From assembly GCA_964017235.1 (NCBI GenBank), contig OZ024929.1, positions 19,899,464 through 19,963,463 on the forward strand: a stretch of 64,000 bases of DNA. Reading direction: 5' to 3'. The stretch is from Sabellastarte sp. h YS-2021. Taxonomy: Eukaryota; Annelida; Polychaeta; Sabellida; Sabellidae. Positions 1-9,920 of the stretch are shown here, piece after piece. The notes under the pieces were generated by a model. The model searched no databases, was not told where the DNA came from, and saw only the letters and a list, made by a program, of their open reading frames with translations. The translations under genes and the position numbers were made by a program. How positions within the stretch are numbered: position 1 is the first letter of the stretch; every line of letters begins with the position of its first letter.

Positions 1-1269
1 GAGCAGGGTATGTGTGCCCCTGTCTCTCAGACAAGATTTGATTTATCAGAAGCTGAACTTTTTGATGATTCAAACTTACTTTCCAGGAGACACTGTAGGT
101 CTCCCATCTTTTCTCAGAGATTCATCTTTTCACAGGAGCAGGGTATGTGTGCCCCTGTCTCTCATCAGAAGGTGAACTTTTTGATGATTCAAGCTTACCT
201 TCCAGGAAACACCATCGGTCTAGGTCTCCTCAGGGTGAGGCAGACTCATATCAACTATCAATTGCACCCTTCCCATGTGGAGATGTTGAATGCCATTAGA
301 GGGCGGCTGCATCTAGAAGTTCCACAAGTTGAGTGTCTTGTGGCTCCTGTTGTTAGGAACCTTCTAAACAGGTTGCTAGGAAGCAGAATTTAACCTTAAA
401 TCCTGTTTAGCATATGGGTTCACAGATTTAGAAGGCTTCAGGAACTACATTGTAGGACAAATCTAGCTCAGAATCCTTGTTCTCATGGTCATTTTCTTGC
501 CTTTGAGAGGCCAGATATGATCTTACACAACTTCTCCTCAAGAGATTCTTTTGAAGTCTCCTCTTCTATCTGAGTCTGTCTCATCAAACAGCACATTATA
601 CAGGAGTCAGTCTGTAGAGAGAATGTGCAGTTTTTAGGCCATGTTAGGTGGTTTAAGAGGTCCAGTGAGGAGTTGAATATCAGGATTCAGAAACTAGCCA
701 ATGAAATTAGGAGTTTTAGGAGATCTGAAAACTGTGCAGTAGTCTGCAGATCTCATTTCACAAGTACTTACAACTCCATACTTCTGTTGCTTCATCTCTG
801 GAGATTGCTTTGTACACTGACTTAAAGTAAAACATGGCCCTTGCTGGCAACATGTTCCTAGCAAGGGTCAGCTTGTTGAAAGTTTATATTTCGAACCTGA
901 GACCTAAGGATCTGCCTATCTCCACATATGCCACGTTGATTAGCAAGTTTTCATTTGCACATTTTGTCTCAAGTTGAGGACAAAATGTTAAAAGACTGTC
1001 CATATTCAGATCTTACACCAAGTTATATAGAGATAATGCCAGGAATTATGATTCCGGGAGGTCATCTCACTCAAAACTATTGCTCACGAAGGCATCAAGT
1101 CTTTTCGTGACAAACGAACACAGCCAAATACCTTGTGCGCGCGAACAGCTGCTGCGTGCGCATCACAAAATGGCAGCGAAGAAAGAGAAAATGAATGGAC
1201 CTCATTACGGGTTTTTTTGCCAGGTATAGTCAAAATACCGACCTCAGTCCAAATTAGTAGGTTTACTAC
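1..1269. other. Unassigned region with a local duplication
   Basis: I recognise no gene here. Two related blocks, from about 1 and about 136, share the start GAGCAGGGTATGTGTGCCCC and the later stretch AACTTTTTGATGATTCAA; they differ by a gap of about 15 bases, so this looks like a tandem duplication of roughly 135 bp. The short open frames look like chance or decayed sequence. The region could be the 5' part of the DIRS element that follows, but no gag similarity is visible. Confidence 0.4.
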
Positions 1270-1289
1270 AACATGGTTATTGTCTGGAT

Positions 1290-3204
1290 TTCATTATTCT
1301 TCCCAGTTCTCGAAAATTCCGCTCATTTTGAGGGAATTTCACAACAAAAACAAACATGGCGCCCTCCGCGAAGCAGTTCAGGCCATGCTTATAAAAAGGT
1401 GATAACTGGCATTTTACAGCAGACTATTTCTGGTACCCAAACCCATGAAACGGTGGCGATCAGTAATACATTGAAGTATGTTAAACAACCTTTTACATGT
1501 ACCAACTTTCAAAGTGGAAACAGCCAAATCTATCAGGAAGTCGATTCGAAAGGGGGAGTGGGTCACCTCGATAGACCTCACAGACGCTTATTTTCATGTT
1601 CCAATTCACCCACAATCTCAAAAATATCTGAGATTTCAAACAAAAAAGGGGTTTTCCAATTTCAGGCACTCCCTTTTGGTGTCGCAACAGCTCCCCTAGA
1701 GTTTACTCGCATTGTGAAAGAGGTAAAACTCATAGCTCAAGCCAAGAACCTCAGAATCCATCAATATCTGGACGACTGGCTTCTTCGGTCACCAACAAAG
1801 GATCAATGTCTCAAAGATTTGGAAAATTTGGTGAAATTGGTCCAAGAACTAGGCTGGCTCATCAATTTCCAAAAATCGGAATTGGTTCCCACACAAAATC
1901 TAGATTTTCTCGGCTATCACTTCGATCTTCAGAGGGGTCTGGTCTTTCCAACCCAAAAGAAACTTGATCGGTTAAAAGTTCAGACTGTTTCCATCAGAAA
2001 GTCATTAGTCTTGACTCCAAGAAAGCTCATGTCACTCATAGGGACATTAGCTTCCTTAGAAAAACGGTACCTCTGGGAAGGTTGCACATGAGACCTTTTC
2101 AGTGGTACCTAAGGTCACACTGGAAGTTTCCCCAGTCACTGGACAAAAGCATTCCAGTAACAAGGAATTTCCTGAATTATCTCAAATGGTGGGAGGATCT
2201 ACAAAATCTTATGGCAGGTGCTCCTCTCCATCCTCATGTTCACAACACTTTGGTGTTCACAGATGCCTCCCAAAAAGGCTGGGGAGCTCACTTGAACCAA
2301 ATAGTCCTCAGTGGCCTCTGGTCAAACAAGGAGGCTCAGCTTCACATCAACGTATTGGAGCTAAAAGCTGTTCTTCTGGCCCTAAAGGGGTTTCAGGAGA
2401 ACTTGCAAGGTCAAAGCATGCTCATCTGTTCAGACAACAGTACAGTAGTATCTTATCTGAACAAAGAAGAAGGCACCCATTCCATAGAAATGTGTGCTCT
2501 TATCTGGAGAATTCTGGCATTCACAAATTCCAGAAGGATCCAGATAAGAGCAAGACATGTACCTGGATCCCTAAAATGTGATAGCAGACTCCCTATCAAG
2601 AAGGGACAAGGTCATACAAACAGAGTGGTCCCTTCACCAACAGATATTCAACCAAATTTGCAAAGTTTGGCACACACCATTGGTAGACCTGTTTGCAACT
2701 CATCTAAATTACAAACTTCCAATTTATGTATCTCCTGTCCCAGACAAAAAGGCTTGGAAAATAGATGCATTGAATATCTGTTGGGAAGGCCTAGACGGCT
2801 ATGTCTTCTGTCCAGTAGCCATCTTGCCACAAGTAATTCAAAAAATAATAACATACCCATGCAGGATGATAGTACTGGCTCCAGGGTGGCCAGGGATGCC
2901 ATGGTTTTGGGATCTGGTGGATCTCTCGACCAGGGTACCCCTACAGCTCCCTCACTGGAAGACACTTCTGAAACAGCCACATTCCAACAGGTTCCAGAAC
3001 AACGTGGAGTACCTGAATCTACATGTGTGGCTTCTGGATTCCAGGAATCCAATTCTGGAAGATTCTCATCTGAGGTGGCAGAAAGAATTAAGGCACCTCA
3101 GAGGGAATCCTCAAGAAAAGTCTATCAATCAAGGTGGGCCATTTATGGGCAATGGTGCTCACAGAATAAGGTGGACATCACCTCAACAACTGTTCCCCAG
3201 GTAG
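1290..3204 (+). pseudogene. DIRS retrotransposon copy 1: reverse transcriptase / RNase H (frameshifted)
   Basis: This is the RT/RNase H polyprotein of a DIRS-type retrotransposon, which copies element RNA into DNA. The fingers and palm are recognisable: 'GEWVTSIDLTDAYFHVPIHP' near 1554-1613, the catalytic YLDD in 'HQYLDDWLL' near 1760-1785, and the thumb 'LMSLIGTLAS'. The RNase H acidic residues lie in 'FTDASQKGWGAHL' (about 2258-2296), 'NVLELKAVLLAL' and 'ICSDNSTVVSYLN'. The frame changes near 1650, 2070-2085 and 2575, so this copy is inactive. Its C-terminal part overlaps the recombinase reading frame, the usual DIRS layout. The - strand copy at 43401-45110 is its closest relative in the window. 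Confidence 0.88.
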
Positions 3205-4049
3205 CAGAATTTTTAAACTACCTGTTCACAGTCAAAAACCTCAAACCAGCTACAATTACTGGTTACAGAACAGCAATTGCTGATGCTTTGGGTTCTCAGG
3301 GTGAACTCATCTCAAAAAGTCTAGAACTGAATAGACTTATTGCCAGCTTCACCAGGGATAGACCTAAACCAAATAGGTCCATACCTACATGGGACCTCTC
3401 ATTGGTCCTCTTAGGTTTGACAAAACCTCCCTTTGAGCCTTTGTCTGAGGCTCCTTTGAAGTGGCTAACTTACAAGACAGTGTTCCTGTTGGCTTTAGGT
3501 AAAAGAAGGAGTGAGATTCATGCATGGACTCACTCTGCTGTCTCTTCAAGGAGAAATTGGTCAGAAGTTACTGTCTCTCCTTCTCCTGCATTCCTGGCTT
3601 AAAACCAATTGGCTTCGGATGGCCCTGATTCCATTAAGCCAGTAGTGATACCAGCCCTTACTACCATGTTGGACAGCTCACTGGTGGAGGACAAGTCGCT
3701 TTGTCCAGTTAGGGCCCTCAAGGTCTATTTAGAGAAGACCAAATCCATGAGAAAGGGCAAGGCCCTGCTCTTTGTATCCCTTAGGGAGGGTTATTCTAAG
3801 GATATCACGAGGATAACCATCTCCCAGTGGATCAAACACACCATTCAAACTTGCTATCAGTCTTCAGATATGGCTGATCAACAGGTCACTCAGGTTAGAG
3901 CTCATGATGTTAGAGCTATGGCTGCATCACTTGCTTTTAAAGGAGGTATCTCCTTAGAACAGGTCTTGAGCTCCTGTTACTGGAAGTCCCACAATACCTT
4001 CACAAACTTTTATTTGAAGGATATTTGTTGGGAAAATGATATTTTTTAA
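2598..4049 (+). pseudogene. DIRS copy 1: tyrosine recombinase with one in-frame stop
   Basis: This is the DIRS tyrosine recombinase, which would integrate the circular DNA intermediate without an RNase H-fold integrase. The core-binding part (from about 3070, 'VAERIKAPQR', 'ATITGYRTAIADALG') is followed by the catalytic domain: first arginine in 'GKRRSEIHA' (about 3499-3525), the H-x-x-R box in 'HDVRAMAAS' (about 3902-3928), and the nucleophile tyrosine in 'TFTNFYLKD' (about 3995-4022). A TAA at 3600-3602 breaks an otherwise open frame that continues to 4049. The first roughly 450 bases overlap the RT/RNase H frame, and the exact start is uncertain. Confidence 0.86.
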
Positions 4050-4592
4050 GTTAGGTCCCATTGTGTCTGCACAGCATATAGTGATCAATTGAGACTTGAT
4101 AATATAATCAGCATTTATGTTTTCAGGATGTATGGAATGGGACTGGAATGTACCAGGACTTTGTTTTCTGGAATAAGAATATGGATAAGAATTCATGTTA
4201 TGGCTGCTTGGCTTGAGGGACAGCTGCACTGTGACTGTTGCAGGTCTATTCAACTGGCCACAGCTGACCTTTGACCCCTGCACTACTGTATAGACAAGGT
4301 GGAGGGATTCATGCATATTATTTGATGTACAGTACAGCATGCTGCTTTCATAAGTGGGTGAGTACTTTACAGCTACTTTATTACAATTACTTTTCACTTT
4401 ACCAGTACTTGTAATGACTATGACAGTAATAATGATACTAGTATTCCTATATGTAGTATATTGCAGTGTTTGTAGTATAACATATTGTGTTTACGCATTT
4501 TTTGTATCTGTATAACCTAAAGAACTCTCCTATAGCACTTGACAGTCCTCAGAAGTCTACCCACCATGGACCTCAGGGCTGCATTCAAGCAT
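4050..4592 (+). other. Noncoding 3' part of DIRS copy 1
   Basis: This AT-rich stretch lies between the recombinase stop and the terminal inverted repeat. No open frame shows recognisable similarity. By position it is the element's 3' untranslated region. Confidence 0.5.
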
Positions 4593-4942
4593 CTGTTGGG
4601 ATTATGTAAGTACGTTTTTATGCAATAAAATTGGTTAATTTTATTGTAATTGGAATTTTTATAAATAAAAATACTTACATAATCCCAACAGGGAGAGTCC
4701 CACCCTCCTCCCCTCTACCATCTTCTGAGGGGTAGGGTCAAAATTAGAATGACAACTTACAGTGGAGATATAACCTCCAGCAGGTGCCTGCTGGGGTTTA
4801 CATGTGTACTTTCAGTAGAAAAAAATGGCGAGACACATTGTCTGTGTCCTTGACCGAACGGTAGGTCACGTAAGCATCTGTTGGGATTATGTAAGTATTT
4901 TTATTTATAAAAATTCCAATTACAATAAAATTAACCAAATTT
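4593..4942. repeat. DIRS-type inverted terminal / internal complementary repeat
   Basis: Three copies of CTGTTGGGATTATGTAAGTA occur: forward at 4593-4612, inverted at 4672-4691, and forward at 4878-4897. The block 4628-4691 is repeated in inverse complement at 4878 to about 4942. DIRS elements carry inverted terminal repeats plus an internal complementary region that fuses the outer ends of both, and this arrangement fits that. It marks the junction between the + strand copy 1 (left) and the - strand gag-bearing copy 3 (right). Which repeat belongs to which copy is inference. Confidence 0.65.
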
Positions 4943-5041
4943 ATAGTCTCTTGACAGTCCATTTTGTCTCTTGTTGGTACCTGATTCAGAACCCCACAAC
5001 TTAATCTTAACTGAACCGGGGAACTCACTGAACAGTGATTG

Positions 5042-6540
5042 TCATTTATACTGCTTTATACCACGGCCGGCCTTTGAAAAATAAGATGAACTAGAGCCAC
5101 CTCTACCACGACTTTTTCCCCTGCCTCTGCCTGAGAACTGACGCCATGGTTGTTGATTTTGAGAAGATGAGAAGCCAGATTGCTTGTTGTCCTTTTTGTC
5201 ATATGGGTGGTATCTAAATTGGTGTTTCTTGGAGTACTGGAATGTGCCCGAACCGGGACCAGAAGCACTCCTAGCTGACTCATGTTTTATTATGTCCTGC
5301 TCAGCTACTGCCAAAACATCAGCAGGAAAAAGACCGTAAGTAAAAAGTGGAGCATTTCTAAGCTTGTTCCATGTGTCTGGTTTCAGGCCTGGTTTTACAT
5401 ATTCCAGATACGAGTCTCTTCACAATAGAATGAAGTTGGCAAGCTGAACAAAAAGGCTGTCAGCCAGGTGTTGGAAGGCTGTGCCTAGTGCAACGGAAAC
5501 ACTTGTGTGGAAGGCCGACAGATCCTTTAAGTCTTTAATGGCATCTGTAACTTCCTTAGGTGCTTTGCCCTTCACAGTAGTGCTATACAAGAAAAAGATG
5601 TGCTGGTTCATTTTGTCTTGAATCTTGCTAACACACCTACTGAAACCTGCAGCATGACTTGTGATTAGAGAACCTTCTCTGGCGCACTGTTCCCAACGCC
5701 TAAGAATTTCTTGAGGTATAGGCCTTGACGCTGGTCCTGAAGATGGGTATGCAGATATCTTGGTAATCCTAGAAAACTGAGAGTTAAGTCACACCTATGA
5801 ACCAGACCACCCAAAAATGGTTCTTCCTGGTCTTTGATTGCCCTCTTGTTTAAGTCTAGATTGGGTGTACCACTTAGACTGGCTCTTGGGGGTCCTAATA
5901 AATTGATCCGGTTTCAAACCCGCGGCCTCTTGAGAGCGTGAGGGGTAACCTTCTGCTGCACGCGTGTTGAGTTTCTCCATTTTATAGCAGAGTCAGTCGT
6001 CGGCCGGCAATTCAACCAACACCTTGCCGGTACGTCGGGGTACTTGCCCTTCCAAGGATTATCGTAATGATTATCAGTATCTCCCACAGCAGGCTCAAAG
6101 TCCGGGATATGTGTCCAACCAAGGAAGGCTCTCACTGACCGGACAGTCTCCCTATAGTTCGTTTCTTTATTCCTTTCTGTCATCTCAGTATCTGAGAGTT
6201 CGCCCTCCTCACCGGAATCTCTATCAGAACGGTCCGGAAGAGGGTCAAGTTCCACATCTGACAATACAGGTTCCTGTTGTACAAAACTATCCGGAGGATC
6301 CGTTACAGAGGAACCGGAAGCATTTGAAAATTGAGGACCAGTGTGAACCGGTTGATCCAATGACACTGTGGAAGCAACACTCTTGAGTGAAGAAACAGAC
6401 AAAGCATCCGGCTTATCAAGAACTTGTAAACCCGGACCAGGCACAACTGTCTTGGAAGCGGGAAAAGCGTCCATAGCAGACTGACTAGCAGAACTGGCAG
6501 CAGCCGCCGGTTTTGAAGATTTTCTGTGCTTAGTTTTGCC
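5042..6540 (-). pseudogene. DIRS copy 3: gag-like protein, middle and C-terminal part
   Basis: Read on the - strand from 6540, the frame holds an acidic, serine-rich stretch ('GEEGELSDTEMTERN'), then 'VRAFLGWTHIPDFEP', a helical middle ('EVTDAIKDLKDLSAFHTSV', 'HLADSLFVQLANFILL'), and an Arg/Gly-rich tail ('SGRGRGKSRGRGG') ending near 5042. The same order occurs in the gag at 45441-46654 ('GELSDRE', 'VRSFMAWNDIPEFD', 'LSDGVFVNVANHTLARRDSY'), so the two are homologous. Frame changes near 5910, 5640-5800 and 5330 break it. Gag probably packages the element RNA. Its N-terminal part lies at 8639-9187, beyond an insertion. Confidence 0.72.
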
Positions 6541-6554
6541 AACTCCTTTTTACC

Positions 6555-8165
6555 ACACAGCCCTTAATGGCTATTGGGGTATTGTTTTCACCCATGGTGT
6601 CCGGATGGTCGGGCGTCCGGGTGGGCAGGCGGGCGGGTGGGCGGGCGGCGGGAAATAGTTTGTCCGGGCTGTATCTCAGAAACCGTAAGGTGTAGGAAGT
6701 TGATACTTGGTAGGGACATTGGTTAGGGGGTGTAGCTGTGCAACGTCATAGTCTGACCTTGATTTGACCTTTGACCTTGCCGTAGTGACCTTGACCTATA
6801 AAATCTTGTCCGGGCTATATCTCAGAAACCGTAAGGTGTAGGAAGTTGATACTTGGTAGGGACATTGGTTAGGGGGTGTAGGTGTGCAACGTCATGTAGT
6901 GGGATGGTAACACACAGTAAAGTTCCAGACTCAGTGATCTTCTTTTATTCTCTCACAGTAAGAAAACCCCCATTCAAAACACCGACCAGGAATCCTTCAA
7001 ATACATGTGTAGTGTATGTGTATCAATGGATGGCAAACTGCACTGAACCAAACAATCATCAAACACACTCTCCAAATCCAAGTAAACAGCTTAATTCCAC
7101 ATCCAAATACTTCTAACACTAAACACCCACTGACCAAATTCAAACTTCAAAATTCCCTCCCAATCCACAAAAATAACCAAAGTTTTCAATGCAAAATATT
7201 CCAGTACTAAACAAACATCACCTAAATTGACACATTTGACCATTACCTATTTAGTACAAAATTAGCCTTTCTATTGACTCTTTACAAATATACACAACAT
7301 TTAATACAACCTAGCCTTCCAACCTGCACACAACTTCATCACTAAAAATCAACAAAATACAATGTTACAGTCATGGTGTGACCTTGATTTGACCTTTGAC
7401 CTTGCCGTAGTGACCTTGACCTATAAAATGTTGTCCGGGCTATATCTCAGAAACCGTAAGGTGTAGGAAGTTGATACGTGGTACGGATATTGGTTAGGGG
7501 GTGTAGGTGTGCAACGTCATGGCGTGACCTTGATTTGACCTGTGACCTTGCCGTAGTGGCCTTGACCTATAAAATCTTGTCCAGGCTATATCTCAGAAAC
7601 CGTAAGGTGTAGGAAGTTGATACTTGGTAGGGATATTGCTTAGGGGGTGTAGGTGTGCAGCGTCATGGTCTGACCTTGATTTGACCTTTGACCTTGCCGT
7701 AGTGACCTTGACCTATAAAATGTTGTCTGGGCTATATCTCCGAAACCGTAAGGTGTAGGAAGTTGATACTTGGTAGGGATATTGATTAGGGGGTGTAGGT
7801 GTGCAACATCATGGTCTGACCTTGATTTGACCTTTAACCTTGCTGTAGTGACCTTGACCTATAAAATATTGTCCGGGCTTTATCTCGGAAACTGTTAGGT
7901 GCAGGAAGTTGATATTTGGTAGAGACATTGGCTAGGGGGTGTAGGTGTGCAGCATCATGGTGTGACCTTGATTTGACCTTTGACCTTGCCATAGTGACCT
8001 TGACCTATAAAATCGTCAGGCCTGTATCTCGGAAACCGTAAGGTGTAGGAAGTTGATACTTGGTAGGGACATTGGTTATTGGCTATAGGTGTGTATTATC
8101 ATGGTGTGACCTTAATTTGACCTTTTACCTTGCCGTAGTGACCTTGACCTTTAAAATCTTGTTGC
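6555..8165 (+). repeat. Helitron/pearl-like element with 146-bp minisatellite
   Basis: A GC-rich lead with the small hairpin CACCCATGGTG and CGGGCG runs (6590-6660) is followed by about seven units of 146 bp. The unit core 'ATATCTCAGAAACCGTAAGG' recurs at about 6683, 6829, 7454, 7600, 7746, 7892 and 8036; the gap is exactly one solo LTR plus its 4-bp duplication. The units also contain alternating TTGACCTTTGACC-type motifs. The element lies inside the gag of DIRS copy 3 and so inserted into it. No clear CTAG end is seen on the right, so the element may be truncated. Confidence 0.7.
6895..7369 (-). mobile_element. Solo LTR with 4-bp target-site duplication
   Basis: A 475-bp insertion interrupts one minisatellite unit. 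It begins TGTAGTGGG and ends AATGTTACA (TG...CA, TGTA/TACA ends) and is flanked by GTCA at 6891-6894 and again at 7370-7373. Removing it restores the unit phase (146 bp). On the - strand an AATAAA lies about 60 bases before the end, as expected for an LTR polyadenylation signal, which suggests - orientation. No internal retroelement genes are present, so this is a solo LTR left by recombination. The family is not identified. Confidence 0.75.
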
Positions 8166-8169
8166 ACCT

Positions 8170-8635
8170 TTGGGTCTGTCTTTTGATGCAGATTAAGCAA
8201 AAGTCATATTAGAATTTATTAAGAATTTTACTTTCATAACTTCCCATTGTAAGAGATAGAATTTCATCAAGTGAGTCGCAGATTTTACTCCAACACCACA
8301 CATAAACATTCATTAAATGTATTACCACTTCTGTATGCATGGTAATATTCAAACCATCTAAACCATAATTCGGAAATGCAGATGTATATAAAGAGTGTTG
8401 AATTTTAGTTTACTGATTAATGCTGTCATCTTGTCATTGAATTATCTTGTTTTAATACTTCATCTTTATACGCATTATCTTTCTTTTAAACATTATTTCT
8501 CCATTTAAACATTGTTTGGACCTTTATATAACTGACAGTGCTCTGAAAGTATCCTGAAGTTTGTACTGGTACAGTACTTCTATATCTCATGGTGTTGAAA
8601 ATATTTCCCAAGGCTGTGGGGTACGGGCATCTCTG
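8170..8635 (+). repeat. Unclassified interspersed repeat, copy 1
   Basis: This segment is repeated in inverse orientation at 41340-41755. Shared blocks include TAATGCTGTCATCTTG, CTTTATATAACTGACA and ATCTCATGGTGTTGAAAA, in the same order. No coding capacity or terminal repeats are evident. It fills the space between the minisatellite element and the gag N-terminal fragment. Confidence 0.55.
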
Positions 8636-8638
8636 ATG

Positions 8639-9187
8639 CTATTTTTCTTTCCCTGCTACAGTACCCTCTGGGTCCTGACCCAGAGGCCGCACCGGACCAA
8701 TGAATGGAGTGTCAGATATTGGTGGGTGTTCAACATTTTCAGGTAGTTTAGGAGTAGAGAAAATGTTTGACCGAGAAAGCAGAGCCTCAAAACGAGCAAA
8801 CTTTTCTTCCAGTTGGTTGTTTAGCACTTCAAAGTCCTAACGGGAAACAAAATCTCCAGAGTTCTGCTGATCAAAAGAACCGGGGATGGACCGGCAACAA
8901 CCTGATCGTGCGCATGCAGAAATAGCAATCTCATGTTCACCCACTTGGCCCACCACTGTAACTTTACTGGAGGAAACCAGAACTCCTGCTTTTTTGTCTT
9001 TTCTGATCTGGTACTGTGGTGTAGCCAACATACCTCGTTGAATATCCGAAAAACTGTCACAAATCTCACAGTCCTGTCCTTTCACACAAGGGTCATCACC
9101 TACTTTCTTCTCTCTGCAGTGGGCGCATTTTTTGTGGAGGTCGAAGCCCGCCATAACATGGCCACAGCTACCTCTCCTTTGGCCCAG
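8639..9187 (-). pseudogene. DIRS copy 3: gag-like N-terminal part
   Basis: The likely start is the Met at about 9187 ('MASLGQRRGSCGHVMAGFD'). It is followed by a Cys/His cluster ('HKKCAHCREKKVGDDPCVKG', 'DCEICDSFSD') that could bind zinc, 'ATPQYQIRKDKKAG', and then a coiled-coil-like stretch ('NNQLEEKFARFEALLSRS') in another frame from 8827. The frame break is near 8830. The remainder of this gag is found at 5042-6540, with about 2.1 kb of inserted repeats between the two parts. The DIRS gag assignment rests on position and on similarity of the downstream part to the gag of copy 2. Confidence 0.6.
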
Positions 9188-9508
9188 TGATGCCATGATA
9201 AATGTACTTATAAAATAATCACGCACTCAATGAAAAAATACTAATAAACTTAAGAATATATCCAAAAGTTTCTCTTGTGAAAAATTTCGCGGGTAACACT
9301 ATGGCGCCAAACAAAAAGAGGAGGTGCGCATGCTCATGCACGCGCAGTAGGGGAGTTGGGTGCAGAGGGGACACCTGGCGAATGAGTACTACACTACCGG
9401 TCCCGGTCAGAGCCCAGCTCAGGACGTTTTTTCTAACGTTTGGCGGGACCGGCTGCGCGCCGGACAAATGCACTGGTCCACTAGGTAAGATATATTAACG
9501 CAATAAAA
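9188..9508 (-). repeat. 5' leader and left terminal repeat of DIRS copy 3
   Basis: This GC-rich stretch upstream of the gag start ends with TATATTAACGCAATAAAA (about 9488-9505). Its inverse complement resembles the repeat at 60360-60380 (TTTTATTGCGTTAATACATC), which lies in the terminal region of DIRS copy 4. It therefore probably marks the left end of copy 3. Confidence 0.5.
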
Positions 9509-9674
9509 AGAACAGATTTCTGGTTCCCCATCATTTAAAGTCTTTAAAATATATTAAATAAACTTGCTTCCATTGTAACCAATTCATATGAAGTGTTAAA
9601 AATACTCAGAAGCACTTAAACCTGTCCCCGGTGTTGATTTCAATTTATATAATGGTCTGACTGTACTTGTAGTG

Positions 9675-9830
9675 CGATGTCCTTGGTAAACAAGTGGTCA
9701 ATAAGTTTGGCATCACAGGCTGTCACCGCTGTATGGGTTAGATTCCCACAAGTGGCAATGCTGAGGGCCTGTCCCAATATGACCCTGTCTATTGAACAGG
9801 ATGTAAAACCCTCTGACCTTTCTACTTGCC
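9675..9830 (+). mobile_element. tRNA-derived SINE (family 1)
   Basis: There is an A-box-like TGGTCAATAAGTTTGG and a B-box-like GGGTTAGATTCCCAC about 35 bases apart, followed by CTGAGGGCCTGTCCCAATAT. The same order of motifs occurs on the - strand at 50105-50280. This fits a tRNA-headed SINE with an internal polymerase III promoter. No intact tRNA fold is claimed. Confidence 0.6.
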
Positions 9831-9838
9831 ATGCAATA

Positions 9839-9886
9839 ATTATATCCCCAGACGAAAGTCGGGGATATATTGGATTCAGGTCCGTC

Positions 9887-9920
<34 letters not shown>

